Assembly: GCF_947489565.1 (NCBI RefSeq)
Contig: NZ_CANLEA010000035.1
Location: forward strand, 1-42,233
Source of the DNA: an uncultured Kordia sp.
GTDB lineage: Bacteria; Bacteroidota; Bacteroidia; Flavobacteriales; Flavobacteriaceae
Reading direction: 5' to 3'
DNA length: 42,233 nucleotides
The position numbers and the translations under genes are program-made. How positions within the stretch are numbered: the first letter of the stretch is position 1; each line of letters begins with the position of its first letter. Below are positions 9,265 to 18,004 of the stretch, piece by piece. The notes under the pieces are model-generated. The model was not told where the DNA came from, did not search any database, and worked only from the letters and a program-made list of their open reading frames with translations.

Positions 9265-9699
9265 ATGAAGATTGGAATTTTAATTATATTCCGTAATGAC
9301 GAAAGAGCTATTGAAGTACAGAAGTTAATTACACTTTTTACAGAAAAGAAGAAATTGAATGTTTGTTTTGTAAACAATGGAAGTACTGACAATACTTTTG
9401 AGCTTTTGAAAGAAATTCAAGAAGAAGCTAGTATTCCGATTTCAATTATTGATGTCAAAAAAAACCGTGGTCATCAAGCAGCCATCAAAGCTGGTGTTCG
9501 GTATTTGACAAGCCAAAACGATTTGCCTTATATATTATGCATGAAGCAGTTTACTTCAAAGGATTATGACTGCTTAGAGAAAGTTTTTAACATCATACAG
9601 CAAGAAAAAGATATTGTGATGGATGTATTTTCAAAAACCAAGCGTTTGACACATAAGAATGTATTTTCATTGGATGTTGTTTTGGAGAAAGCTTGTTAG
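9265..9699 (+). CDS. Truncated glycosyltransferase 2-like protein
   Basis: This is a 144-residue protein, less than half a normal GT2 domain. It keeps the N-terminal nucleotide-sugar half (IGILIIFRNDERA, then VNNGSTDNTFELL and KKNRGHQAAIKAG). Where the metal-binding DxD should be, it reads ILCMKQF. The acceptor-binding half is absent. The stop codon lies in GCTTGTTAGGTGTT, which closely resembles the dispersed repeat unit CGCTGTTAGGTGTT found at 42148-42161, so the 3' end may have been replaced by a repeat. It lies 87 bp downstream of the REC-GT2 gene on the same strand. It could be a decaying pseudogene, or a non-catalytic partner of the fusion enzyme. Catalysis is unlikely. Confidence 0.65.
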   Translation: MKIGILIIFRNDERAIEVQKLITLFTEKKKLNVCFVNNGSTDNTFELLKEIQEEASIPISIIDVKKNRGHQAAIKAGVRYLTSQNDLPYILCMKQFTSKDYDCLEKVFNIIQQEKDIVMDVFSKTKRLTHKNVFSLDVVLEKAC

Positions 9700-9940
9700 G
9701 TGTTTGGTCTTGGGTATTAGATGTTAGATCGCTACGCTTTTAGATCGTTTCACTCTTAGATTTTTAGACTTTTGGCTTTGTTGTTTTGAATGTTAAATGT
9801 GGAATTTTAAATTGTTGCTTACTCTTGTGGGCATTACTTTTTTTCATGAATTTATGAATGTTTTTTAAAATGCCTATCTCAAATTAATTTAAATACTAAC
9901 ACGTCTAAAAATCTAGCAATCTAAAATGTCTAAAAAAACA
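9700..9940 (+). repeat. TTAG-rich dispersed repeat and AT-rich spacer
   Basis: Between the truncated GT gene and the terminator at 9941 lie TTAGA units with GCTACGC and GTTTCACTC cores (9715-9765), followed by a segment resembling the unit at 42005-42107 (GTTAAATGT, GTGGAATTTTAAATTG, TTACTCTTGTG). No gene is seen. Confidence 0.6.
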
Positions 9941-9972
9941 AAAAGTGAGCTACAAAACTGCAACTCACTTTT
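9941..9972 (-). terminator. Rho-independent terminator of the spondin-domain gene
   Basis: The arms AAAAGTGAG (9941-9949) and CTCACTTTT (9964-9972) form a hairpin. On the minus strand it is followed by a T-rich tract (TTTGTTTTTTTAG). It lies 80 bp past the stop of the lipoprotein gene that starts at 11423. Confidence 0.7.
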
Positions 9973-10052
9973 CTGGCTATAACTTACCAATCAATTGTTA
10001 AAAATTATGTAGGTTATGCCATACTTACAACATCGATGTTGATCGTTATTAT

Positions 10053-11423
10053 TTAATTAATGGCTTCTACTGTAACTTCGATTAAGTTGTATCCGCCTCT
10101 GTCGTCATTGTTTTGAGTAACTCCTGCTGGAGAACTGATGGTTCCTTTTCCAAATTGAACATCTGTTAATTCTGTAACACGTCTTACAGTAGTGTCTGCA
10201 TCAGCTGCTACGGAAACATTTCCGTTCATTGGTTGTCCATCTCCTAAACCAACTGCTTGATCAAACTCAGTTCCTGAATCGTATAAGTAGTTTTTATAGA
10301 TAACGATGTCTGATTTTACCGTTCCGTCTGCATTGAAAACTTCTATTCCTTGTTGATTGTTTGAGATAAACCAATCGTTTGTAGAAACTAACATGGTTGC
10401 AAAGTTTAATCTTTTACCTTCTTCTACATCAATTTCAAATATAATAGATTCTCCTGGCGCAGCGCCAACTGCACTTTTTACAGCAGTTACACCTTCTAAA
10501 CCATTTAAGTATTCGTATGCGATATCAGCATTTCCATCTTCTGCTAGTTCTTCTAATCCTGAACCTGCAATAGCAACTTCTCCTCTTGTAAAGAATGGCG
10601 ATTGCTCTCCTTGTGTGTAGGCAATTCCAGGAGAAAGTACCGAATATGAAGAGGAAAGACGTAATGGAGCTCCTGTTGAGCCTGTTTCTGAAAACCAGTC
10701 ATAAATTGCTTGCGGCGAACCGTCTTCAGCCAAACTTTCTAAACCATTTGCTCTTACGGGTGCTCCTTCTTCAAATAAGGCATTTGGTTGTGTGTGTACT
10801 ACCAAAATTCCTGGTGTTACATATCCTGGATTGTGTAAAGCTTCTCTGTTTGCTTTTGTGATTGTCAATGTAAATTCTCTCGCAGTAGTATCATACGCTA
10901 GATAGGCTGTTAAATAATTTCGGATATTTCTTCCTGTATTTCTAAAAGCAGGGTTGCTATCTGGTGTTCCTGAGTTAGGTCCGGTTTGATTTGGGGCAGT
11001 AAATTCAGTTGATGGGAAATTGTTTAAGAAGTCTTCATCTGCTTCTGTTCCTGCATCCCACACATTGATATTGTCTGAAATATCACCTGTTAATGGCGTG
11101 TCGCCATCCCATAATTTAATTCCTTGCGGTTGTGTTGCAAAAACCCAGTCGTTACTTTGAGCAAACATATTGGCAAAGCTTACATACGTTCCTTTTGTTG
11201 CTTTAAACGATACTTGATGCGTTGCGTCTGTTGTTGTTAATGGACCTGAACCAATTGTTTTTACATTTAAATAATTGATTGCATTTTTGAGTGTTACTCT
11301 AAATGTTGTTGTAGGAACAACATTGTTTGTGTTGTTGTTAACAATTGTAGCATCGTCGTCGCTGCTACAAGAAGTGAAACCTAAAAGTCCCACAAGTGCC
11401 ATAGATAAAATTGTCTTTTTCAT
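10053..11423 (-). CDS. Surface lipoprotein with two spondin domains
   Basis: This is a 456-residue protein. The start at 11423 was chosen over an upstream ATG (11465) because it directly gives a clean lipoprotein signal, MKKTILSMALVGLLGFTSC, with lipid Cys19. The residues after it (SSDDD) fit the acidic export signal that sends Bacteroidota lipoproteins to the cell surface. Two spondin_N-like domains follow (about 35-230 and 235-456); each carries the family pattern of a VSFA/NFAT strand, a SNDWxF motif, a VxDAGTE motif and a GLExLAEDG segment. Spondin domains are beta-sandwiches found in extracellular proteins, often as metal-stabilised adhesion modules. The gene is monocistronic, with a terminator at 9941-9972. 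The ligand is unknown. Confidence 0.85.
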   Translation of the reverse strand: MKKTILSMALVGLLGFTSCSSDDDATIVNNNTNNVVPTTTFRVTLKNAINYLNVKTIGSGPLTTTDATHQVSFKATKGTYVSFANMFAQSNDWVFATQPQGIKLWDGDTPLTGDISDNINVWDAGTEADEDFLNNFPSTEFTAPNQTGPNSGTPDSNPAFRNTGRNIRNYLTAYLAYDTTAREFTLTITKANREALHNPGYVTPGILVVHTQPNALFEEGAPVRANGLESLAEDGSPQAIYDWFSETGSTGAPLRLSSSYSVLSPGIAYTQGEQSPFFTRGEVAIAGSGLEELAEDGNADIAYEYLNGLEGVTAVKSAVGAAPGESIIFEIDVEEGKRLNFATMLVSTNDWFISNNQQGIEVFNADGTVKSDIVIYKNYLYDSGTEFDQAVGLGDGQPMNGNVSVAADADTTVRRVTELTDVQFGKGTISSPAGVTQNNDDRGGYNLIEVTVEAIN

Positions 11424-11783
11424 AATAATTTTTTTATTGAAGTATGGATACTTGGACGACTGCATGAAAAAAACTTACCGAAATCATCATCACTAAAATC
11501 AATTAATAATAGCTAAAACTTATAGTTTCAATTTTAACTATTGGTTTTAACAATTTTCAATTGACCTGTAAAATATTATTTATCAACCACTTACAACTAT
11601 TTCTCTATAGTTGCTTTTGACATAATTTAACATTTCACTTTTTGTGTTATTTATAACAAAAAGTTTTGAAAATATTTTTAGAGAATGAGTTGAGAAAGCC
11701 TATTTCAATGGACTTTTAATTGTATTTAAGGCGATTTATATTCATAAAAAGATAATTCTTGGAGAGAATAAATAGTCCATAAA
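11424..11783. other. AT-rich intergenic region without a gene
   Basis: This stretch separates two minus-strand genes. It is very AT-rich and contains near-repeated TTTTAACTATTGG/TTTTAACAATTT segments (11531-11560) and an imperfect inverted repeat ACTTTTTG/CAAAAAGT (about 11637-11666). It must hold the promoter of the spondin-domain lipoprotein gene. I see no convincing small gene or RNA. Confidence 0.5.
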
Positions 11784-11816
11784 AAAACTCCAACACTAAA
11801 ATAGTATTGGAGTTTT
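11784..11816 (-). terminator. Rho-independent terminator of the T9SS FG-GAP protein gene
   Basis: The arms AAAACTCCAA (11784-11793) and TTGGAGTTTT (11807-11816) form a strong hairpin. On the minus strand it ends in a run of seven T residues. It lies 26 bp past the stop at 11842. Confidence 0.85.
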
Positions 11817-11841
11817 GTATGATTGTTGTATGTTTTAATTC

Positions 11842-14800
11842 TTATTGCTTGATGAATTTTTGTGTAAATACTTTTCCATCAGATTCCAAACGAAGGATAT
11901 AGTTTCCTGTTTGTAATTTAGAAACATCTATTGAATGTTCTTTTAGTTTTAAGTTCAGTACACGCTTTCCTTCAATATTAAAGATCGTTGCAATTTTACC
12001 AACTAAATTCACTGGACTGTTGATGTTCATGATTTTTCCAACTGGATTTGGATGAATAGCAACACTTTCCAACGTTTCATCAGGAATGCTTAAAGTTTGT
12101 CCTTCTGTAATTACATGATGTGTATTGATTGCTGGATTTACTACATTATCAACTGTACCAGATGGCCAGTAAATAATGATATTAGTAATTGTATCTTCCG
12201 TTCCAATACCAAAGTGTGCATTTAATGTACTCATATAACGGAAACCTTCTCCACTACGTACATCGCGAATTTGTGTTCCTGAAGCAGTGTGTACTTCAAT
12301 TCTAGCACCAATTCCGTTGATATTACTTGCAACTCCTGTCGTGGTAATTTTTACCCAGTTGTTACTGTTTCCAGTATTGGTATATAAAGTCGTTCCTGAG
12401 ATTGCATCAATGAATCCATCGTTATTTAAATCTCCAAAAGAACCATTACTTCCTGAAATTACATTGTCATATACTGTAAATGTCATATTACCATTTCCAA
12501 ATAAAATACTTCCGTTAGAAGCGATGTCTAAGTTTCCGTCATTGTCAAAGTCATATGTAGCATTTTCAATTCCTAAATTGGTTAATGCTGGTAATATTCC
12601 TGAAGAAGCGGTAACATTTGTAAAAGTACCATTTCCATTGTTTCGCATTAGTTTGTGTGTTCCGTCTGCTGTAGAACTAGCTCCCACAAAAACATCCATA
12701 TCTCCATCGTTATCATAATCTCCCCAAGCAGAAGACCATGTTTGTAACGGATCTGCTAAACCAGCAGCAGACGCTACTTCTGTAAAGCTTCCAGTTCCAT
12801 CATTTTCGTGTAATTCATTAATGTTGATGGTAGTTGAACCTCCACGACATTTTGCAATAAACATATCCATGTCTCTATCATTATCGTAGTCAATCCAGAT
12901 AGAACCGTAGTTTCCTCCACCTGCAATATCTCCAAGTCCACCTTGGTTAAAAGTTAAGTTTCCACTTCCATCATTCATATAATATACATTCGGATCAACA
13001 TCATGACATACAAAAGCATCTAAGTTTCCATCTTGATCTAAATCGACAAAGTTTGAACGTTGCGAGAATACATATTCTGATCCTGAAATTTCTGTAAATC
13101 CTGTTCCTGTATCGTTGGCTTTCATGAATGTAACTCCACTTCCTCCACCGTATAATAAATCGGTAAATCCGTTGCGATCAAAATCAGCTGCAGCTAAACT
13201 CCAAGAAGGTGTATTGTCTGCATTTGTGGTGGTAATATTTGTTGCTGTTGAGCTTAATCCTCCAGAAGCTTGCTGATAAAAGATATTTACGTTGGTTGAA
13301 GTAATAGAAACTACATCGTCTAAAAAGTCACCATTCATATCAACAGCAGCTCTTTGGCTACCATTTGTATTTACCGTTGATGTTGTAAAGTCTGCTGGCG
13401 GTGGTGGCGCTAATGTTGAGAAGTTTAATGGTCCGCCCCAAATACTTGCGTCTATTCCACAAATAGCTCGTACATATACTTCATAAGGTGTTCCTGCATT
13501 CAATGAATTCACATTAACACTTGTTGCACTTGAAGCAGTTCCTGCTCCTGTTGGCGCTCCTGTTCCTGCAAGTTGTACTACATATTCCCAAGCTGTTTCT
13601 CCACTGTTAGGCGACCAAGAAATGGTTGCTGAATCTTGTGTAATAGCTGATGCTGTTATACTAGAAGGTGCAATACAGAACGATCCGCAAGTTTCAATAC
13701 GAACTAAATCAATAGACATATCTCCTGAAAAACCAGTTCCTGTACCTGTATGACTAAATTCTACATAAATTACTTGACCTAAATATGAATCTAAATTTAC
13801 ACCAACTGGAACCCAAGCTTCAGATCCGCTTGTTTGTAGTTCTCCTGAAAGTGTAAATTCTGTTGTAAAAGGTCCAGAAGCAGAAGTTCCTATTCCTACA
13901 TTTAAAGTTCCCATATCTGCTCCGTACGCATGTAAGTAGAATGATAATTCTGCGCCATCTGTTGCCGTTGTTAAATCGATTGCTGGACTCACGGCTGAAG
14001 CGGTTGCTGAAGTATTTCCAGAAGCTTCATAGTTCATGAAGTTAGCACCACTAAAAGCGGCATCTGGTCCTGTTCCTCCAGAAGTATTTCCATCAGGGAT
14101 TTCCCAAGAACCATTTCCACTATTCAAATCTCCTGTCCATCCAGATGGTGAGTCAAATTCTTCTGTGAATAGAAATGTAGAAGATCCTGAAGCACAAGTA
14201 ACACCAACTGGTCCTGGTGGCGGACAGTTACTTTGCGTGATAGAATTACTATTGACAACACAGTTTACATCTTGATCATTTTCAATGGTAATAACAATAC
14301 CTGTTGCATTGGCAAATGGTCCAAACAGAACCGTTCCTGCATTGGATAAATTTTGATTGGAACTTCCTTGATTGTCTGAAATCGTTACAGATGTTGCCGA
14401 TCCTAAGTCCGTAACATTAACATCTACTAAAAATCCACCGCTTGTTGCACAATCATCCACCACTGTATAGGTTACTGTAGGATTGGTACAAGTTGCACAG
14501 TTTACGTCAAAATCCCAATGCACGTATCCGTTAGTATCACAGCTAATGGTTCCGTCTGAATTTGCCATGACTGTAATGGTATCTCCACTTGATTGAAATG
14601 TCAATCCTGTTAAGTCACCATTATTTCCATAACCGTTATAAAGTTCGGTTCCGTCAGTATCTAAAACGATCAATTCATCCCAATCGTTTTCTGTTTGTCC
14701 AGCGTTAAATGTTACTTGCAAATCTGATCCATCAGAACTTACAAAAACAAAACTGGTTGTATCATTTGTTGTATAACAATACGTTGTATTTACAGCGCCA

Positions 14801-14880
14801 GCCGAACAATCGACCGTAGTTTGCGCAGCTGCAAAAAAACAGGATGCAAAAAAGCATATTAGTAAAGTAATTTTCTTCAT
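11842..14880 (-). CDS. T9SS-secreted multidomain protein: CUB-like, FN3, FG-GAP/VCBS repeats, ASPIC/UnbV, type A sorting domain
   Basis: This is a 1012-residue protein with a signal peptide (1-19, ending AAAQ). In order: a CUB-like beta domain (20-130); an HYR-like segment (135-220); a jelly-roll MAM/carbohydrate-binding-like domain (235-400); an FN3 domain (405-490); FG-GAP/VCBS repeats (505-835) with calcium-binding loops such as DYDNDGDMDVF and DFDNDGNLDI; an ASPIC/UnbV domain (845-925); and a type A T9SS sorting domain (940-1012) that ends in KVFTQKFIKQ. The product should be exported through the outer membrane and attached to the surface or released. It lies 69 bp downstream of the diheme cytochrome gene on the same strand, so the two may be cotranscribed. 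The binding target is unknown. Confidence 0.88.
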   Translation of the reverse strand: MKKITLLICFFASCFFAAAQTTVDCSAGAVNTTYCYTTNDTTSFVFVSSDGSDLQVTFNAGQTENDWDELIVLDTDGTELYNGYGNNGDLTGLTFQSSGDTITVMANSDGTISCDTNGYVHWDFDVNCATCTNPTVTYTVVDDCATSGGFLVDVNVTDLGSATSVTISDNQGSSNQNLSNAGTVLFGPFANATGIVITIENDQDVNCVVNSNSITQSNCPPPGPVGVTCASGSSTFLFTEEFDSPSGWTGDLNSGNGSWEIPDGNTSGGTGPDAAFSGANFMNYEASGNTSATASAVSPAIDLTTATDGAELSFYLHAYGADMGTLNVGIGTSASGPFTTEFTLSGELQTSGSEAWVPVGVNLDSYLGQVIYVEFSHTGTGTGFSGDMSIDLVRIETCGSFCIAPSSITASAITQDSATISWSPNSGETAWEYVVQLAGTGAPTGAGTASSATSVNVNSLNAGTPYEVYVRAICGIDASIWGGPLNFSTLAPPPPADFTTSTVNTNGSQRAAVDMNGDFLDDVVSITSTNVNIFYQQASGGLSSTATNITTTNADNTPSWSLAAADFDRNGFTDLLYGGGSGVTFMKANDTGTGFTEISGSEYVFSQRSNFVDLDQDGNLDAFVCHDVDPNVYYMNDGSGNLTFNQGGLGDIAGGGNYGSIWIDYDNDRDMDMFIAKCRGGSTTININELHENDGTGSFTEVASAAGLADPLQTWSSAWGDYDNDGDMDVFVGASSTADGTHKLMRNNGNGTFTNVTASSGILPALTNLGIENATYDFDNDGNLDIASNGSILFGNGNMTFTVYDNVISGSNGSFGDLNNDGFIDAISGTTLYTNTGNSNNWVKITTTGVASNINGIGARIEVHTASGTQIRDVRSGEGFRYMSTLNAHFGIGTEDTITNIIIYWPSGTVDNVVNPAINTHHVITEGQTLSIPDETLESVAIHPNPVGKIMNINSPVNLVGKIATIFNIEGKRVLNLKLKEHSIDVSKLQTGNYILRLESDGKVFTQKFIKQ

Positions 14881-14900
14881 AGGTTGGTTGGTTTTATTGT

Positions 14901-14928
14901 GTTACGAATTTTTAAATACGTTCGTAAC
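14901..14928. repeat. Perfect 8-bp inverted repeat between two genes
   Basis: GTTACGAA (14901-14908) and TTCGTAAC (14921-14928) are perfectly complementary across a 12-bp AT-rich loop. They lie 21-48 bp before the start of the FG-GAP protein gene and after the stop of the cytochrome gene. There is no T tract on either strand, so a protein-binding operator or an mRNA processing hairpin fits better than a terminator. Confidence 0.45.
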
Positions 14929-14949
14929 CTTAGTTTAGTTGATAGTCTT

Positions 14950-16071
14950 TTATTCACATTCGGTGGTAATTCCATCTATCCATTGTCCAATCATTTGAAC
15001 AGCTTCTTTGTGGATAATGCTTCTACCAAGTAATGGCATTCTAAATTCTTCCGCTTCTGTATTCAATCTGTAATACATTACCGCACGTTCTTTGAGTCCA
15101 GGTGTTACAATATTGATCATTCCAGTAATTTCTTCATCAGGATCAATACAAATTCCTAAGTTATTAGGATCTCCAGATTCGTGAAATGCAAAACGCACAG
15201 GTCTGTAATCACAATGCGATCCTTCTTGATGACAGTGCGCACAGTTAATATCAATATAAGAGCGTACACGTAAATCGATAGGTTGTGTTTCGTCGCTCCA
15301 TTTTACTACGGTATTGATGGTTGCAGGTAAGTTGTCTTCTAAATATCCTTCGTTGATGAACTTTTGTAGCTGATTTTCAGTTCCATCAGCATAATCGTAC
15401 ATGCTATTTAAGTTTTGTGGTTTCATCCCAATAGGAACAGAAGCCGTACCACTTTTATGACAGGTAAAGCATTCTACTTCTGAAGGAATTCTATAATTTG
15501 TCGTTTTCATTTCGCCAGCTTCCATAAACTCTACATTGGTAAATGAACCATCGAGACTAAATGTAGCTTCTGTTTGCGCATCATTCCAAACATAATCAGC
15601 AAAATACCAATCGTCTGCTTTCTTTAGCATTAAACGTGTTTCTATGATGCGTGTGGTATTGCCCGGTTGTACGTTATCATAATAGAATGTTTTTATTAAA
15701 AACGTTCCTACAGGCATGTCTATCAGTTCCATATCATCAACGTATGTTGCTTGCACATCATTTGGCATCCAAACAAAACGTTTCTTTTTGGCGTAGTCTG
15801 TAAATAAAGTTGAAATAGGTTCATATGGAATGACACCTAATGCTGGTGTTTGGTCTTTTATATCACCTTCAAAAAAGCTGTATTCTGAAAGTGTAGCAAA
15901 TGGAAAAGCGTCCATATCTAATACTACAGGCGAAGTTGGAATCGGCACATAGTCGTCATCCATTGAAGTTGGTGGCTCCGGTGTTGTGGGATCATTATCA
16001 TCGTTTCCACAAGAAAAAAGAGTAGCAGAAAGCACTGCTAAAATAGCAATTTTACGTAGTTTTTTGATCAT
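14950..16071 (-). CDS. Diheme c-type cytochrome lipoprotein (SO2930/TIGR03806-like)
   Basis: This is a 373-residue lipoprotein. The lipid cysteine is Cys21, followed by GNDDND, an acidic stretch compatible with export to the cell surface. Two CxxCH haem c motifs are present, CFTCH (201-205) and CAHCH (277-281). The first is followed by GMKPQNLN and the last residues read FRMPLLGRSIIHKEAVQMIGQWI. This layout matches the family annotated as SO2930-like diheme cytochromes (TIGR03806); that assignment is from memory of the motif pattern. It probably transfers electrons at the outer membrane or surface, with an unknown donor. It lies just upstream of the FG-GAP/UnbV protein on the same strand. Confidence 0.82.
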   Translation of the reverse strand: MIKKLRKIAILAVLSATLFSCGNDDNDPTTPEPPTSMDDDYVPIPTSPVVLDMDAFPFATLSEYSFFEGDIKDQTPALGVIPYEPISTLFTDYAKKKRFVWMPNDVQATYVDDMELIDMPVGTFLIKTFYYDNVQPGNTTRIIETRLMLKKADDWYFADYVWNDAQTEATFSLDGSFTNVEFMEAGEMKTTNYRIPSEVECFTCHKSGTASVPIGMKPQNLNSMYDYADGTENQLQKFINEGYLEDNLPATINTVVKWSDETQPIDLRVRSYIDINCAHCHQEGSHCDYRPVRFAFHESGDPNNLGICIDPDEEITGMINIVTPGLKERAVMYYRLNTEAEEFRMPLLGRSIIHKEAVQMIGQWIDGITTECE

Positions 16072-16241
16072 GTTTTAGTTTAGTTAGTGCACTAATATAA
16101 CAAAATATTAGATGTAATCTTTGATTATTAGAGAGTTACTCTTTATATAAGACAACTGAACGTCTATTAATCCTACCTTTTAAGTGGAATTATTTTCAAA
16201 ATGCTATTTTTCTCAGCTTTATTTTTGTGTTAAAAATTAAT

Positions 16242-17186
16242 TTAACCAAGTTCTAAAGCTACCTCAACACCTTTTTCTAACACTTCCAAACTATCAAAAA
16301 ATACAATCATTTTTTCATATTTCGCTAAGACTAAATAATGACTTCCTTTAAAATAACTTTGTCTCACGGTGACTTTAAAATCAGAAGTTTCAGAAACTTT
16401 CAGTTGATGAGGATACACTAACATTGTTTCTGTTGAAGTTTCTTCTGAAAATAAACTTGCAGGCAATTCATTGACTTCTCCAAAAAGAGAAGCTACATAT
16501 TTGTTTGGAGGATTGTTATACAAGCCTTTAGAATCACTTTTTGCAATGATTTCTCCTTGTTTCAGCACAATCGTAGTGTCTGCAAAGGAAAGTGCATCTG
16601 TGCGATCGTGTGTAGCTACAATGCAGGTAATATTTTCTTTTTTGAGATAACTGAACAGGTTTCTACGCAAGGCGTTTTTTCGGAAGTTGTCTATATGACT
16701 AAACGGTTCATCTAACAATAATACTTCGGGTTCACGCGCTAAGGCTTTTGCCAAAGCAACGCGCTGTTGTTGTCCGCCACTGAGTAGTTTTACTTTTACA
16801 TCTGCAAACGCAGACATTTCAACCATTTGTAATAATTCGTGAATGCGCTGTTGTTTTGCTTCCGGATAAAAATTGGATAAATAGGTTCCAATGTTTTCTG
16901 CAACCGTTGTGTATGGCATTAAGTCAAAATCTTGCGCTACATATTTCATGCGTTCAAAGCCAGGTACTAAATGATAGGCTGGGCCTAAAATTTGTTCGTC
17001 TTTCCAGAAGATTTCTCCAGCATCCAAATCGTGTAAACCATAAATAAGTTTGAGTAAGGTACTTTTTCCACAGCCACTTTCGCCAATAATTGACACATGT
17101 GTTCCTTGCGGAATTTCAAAAGAGATGTCTTTTAAAATCGGTATGTTTTCCAAATAAGAAAAGGAAATTTGTTGAACTTGAAGCAT
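16242..17186 (-). CDS. ABC transporter ATP-binding protein with C-terminal TOBE-like extension
   Basis: This is a 314-residue protein and a complete ABC ATPase: Walker A GESGCGKST (35-43), Q-loop Gln85, signature LSGGQQQR (135-142), Walker B VLLLDE (155-160), D-loop SHID (163-166) and switch His193. Residues 245-314 form a small beta-rich extension like the regulatory TOBE domains of PotA/CysA-type importers. No permease or binding protein gene is adjacent, so the partner must be encoded elsewhere. The gene lies between the cytochrome gene and the toxin-antitoxin pair, all on the minus strand but with gaps of 170 bp and 77 bp. The substrate cannot be deduced. Confidence 0.88.
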   Translation of the reverse strand: MLQVQQISFSYLENIPILKDISFEIPQGTHVSIIGESGCGKSTLLKLIYGLHDLDAGEIFWKDEQILGPAYHLVPGFERMKYVAQDFDLMPYTTVAENIGTYLSNFYPEAKQQRIHELLQMVEMSAFADVKVKLLSGGQQQRVALAKALAREPEVLLLDEPFSHIDNFRKNALRRNLFSYLKKENITCIVATHDRTDALSFADTTIVLKQGEIIAKSDSKGLYNNPPNKYVASLFGEVNELPASLFSEETSTETMLVYPHQLKVSETSDFKVTVRQSYFKGSHYLVLAKYEKMIVFFDSLEVLEKGVEVALELG

Positions 17187-17263
17187 GGCAATTTTTTAGC
17201 ACTGCAAAAATACGGAGATAATTGTGAAAATCTACATATCCGAGAAACAGTTTACCGCAAGTT

Positions 17264-17572
17264 TTAGGTATTGAGTAATCTTTTTAATACCTCTGGACTC
17301 ATTCTATTATTAAAGAAAGTAATTAGGTAGATTTTATTAGCAACTGTATCTTTTTTGTAGAATAAAGAAACGTTTTTATGAATAATACTTTTTTGTATTC
17401 CAAGATCATTGTGAACAAACGGATGCATAATTTTATTCTCTTGAATATTCTTAAGTAGTTCGTTTGTTAAATTAGTAAAACTTCTAATTTCTTTTTTTGT
17501 CCACCTGTTATTTAAATTTTCAAGAATTTCAATATATGTGATTTTTGCTAATTTCGTCCAAATAATCTCCAT
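17264..17572 (-). CDS. ParE/RelE-family toxin
   Basis: This is a 102-residue protein with the RelE/ParE superfamily pattern: N-terminal EIIWTKLAKITYIEILENL, a long helix with TKKEIRSFTNLTNELLKNI, then HPFVHNDLGIQKSIIHKNVSLFYKK and the final strand KIYLITFFNNRMSP. The family members either block gyrase (ParE) or cleave mRNA (RelE); the sequence alone does not decide between them. It follows the antitoxin gene with a 3-bp gap, the usual order for such modules. Residue content and size are normal and no disruption is seen, so the module is probably functional. Confidence 0.82.
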   Translation of the reverse strand: MEIIWTKLAKITYIEILENLNNRWTKKEIRSFTNLTNELLKNIQENKIMHPFVHNDLGIQKSIIHKNVSLFYKKDTVANKIYLITFFNNRMSPEVLKRLLNT

Positions 17573-17575
17573 GTA

Positions 17576-17812
17576 TCAAAGTCCATACGTTTTATTTATT
17601 TCCTCCATAACCTGTTGATGCGTAAACGTATTTTCATTTTCAATATCTTTTAATCCAGCTTCAATGAATAGTTGTTCAGCTTCAGATACTGTACTCCAAT
17701 CAGAAGAATTAGAGAGATTATTTTTTAGTTCTTTCAGTTTAAGAATGATAGCTTCATCTTTTAGATTTACTAACCACTCCATTAATTTATATTTCTCTAA
17801 TTGCACATCCAT
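17576..17812 (-). CDS. Antitoxin of a ParE/RelE-type module
   Basis: This is a 78-residue acidic protein directly upstream of the toxin gene. It begins with a helical segment (VQLEKYKLMEWLVNLKDEAIILKLKEL) and ends in FTHQQVMEEINKTYGL, a tail type found in small Bacteroidota antitoxins paired with ParE-like toxins. It should bind and neutralise the toxin and repress its own promoter. No obvious DNA-binding domain can be named from the sequence. Confidence 0.72.
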   Translation of the reverse strand: MDVQLEKYKLMEWLVNLKDEAIILKLKELKNNLSNSSDWSTVSEAEQLFIEAGLKDIENENTFTHQQVMEEINKTYGL

Positions 17813-17898
17813 GATAAAGACTTTATACTCAAAGATACTAATTTTATACAGATCTATTAAAAGATGTGAAATGCTTATTAAACAGGCAATTTATTAAG

Positions 17899-17934
17899 TT
17901 TCAAAGTAGATTCTGCAATAAATGCGGAATGACA
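17899..17934 (-). repeat. Copy of the ATTCCGCA hairpin repeat (module A)
   Basis: The segment repeats the core of module A, in the orientation of the copy at 30846-30919. Its hairpin arms are ATTCTGCA (17910-17917) and TGCGGAAT (17923-17930), with one arm substitution that is G-T compatible in RNA. Confidence 0.65.
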
Positions 17935-17950
17935 ATTTTTTCTAATAAAA

Positions 17951-17983
17951 AAACCGCCAAATTGAAAATCAGTTTGGCGGTTT
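17951..17983 (-). terminator. Terminator of the prolyl oligopeptidase gene
   Basis: The arms AAACCGCCAAA (17951-17961) and TTTGGCGGTTT (17973-17983) are perfectly complementary and followed on the minus strand by TTTT. The hairpin lies 21 bp past the stop of the gene at 18005. Confidence 0.85.
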
Positions 17984-18004
17984 GTATATGTTATTTTAAA
18001 AAGC

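Noticed and set aside
1926-9699. Complete cellulose or Pel operon
   Set aside because: No BcsA-type processive synthase, PilZ domain, PelF-type GT4 enzyme or PelA deacetylase is present; only general functional parallels can be claimed.
14901-14928. Inverted repeat as terminator of the cytochrome gene
   Set aside because: It has a 12-nt loop and no T tract on the minus strand, unlike the clear terminators elsewhere in the window.
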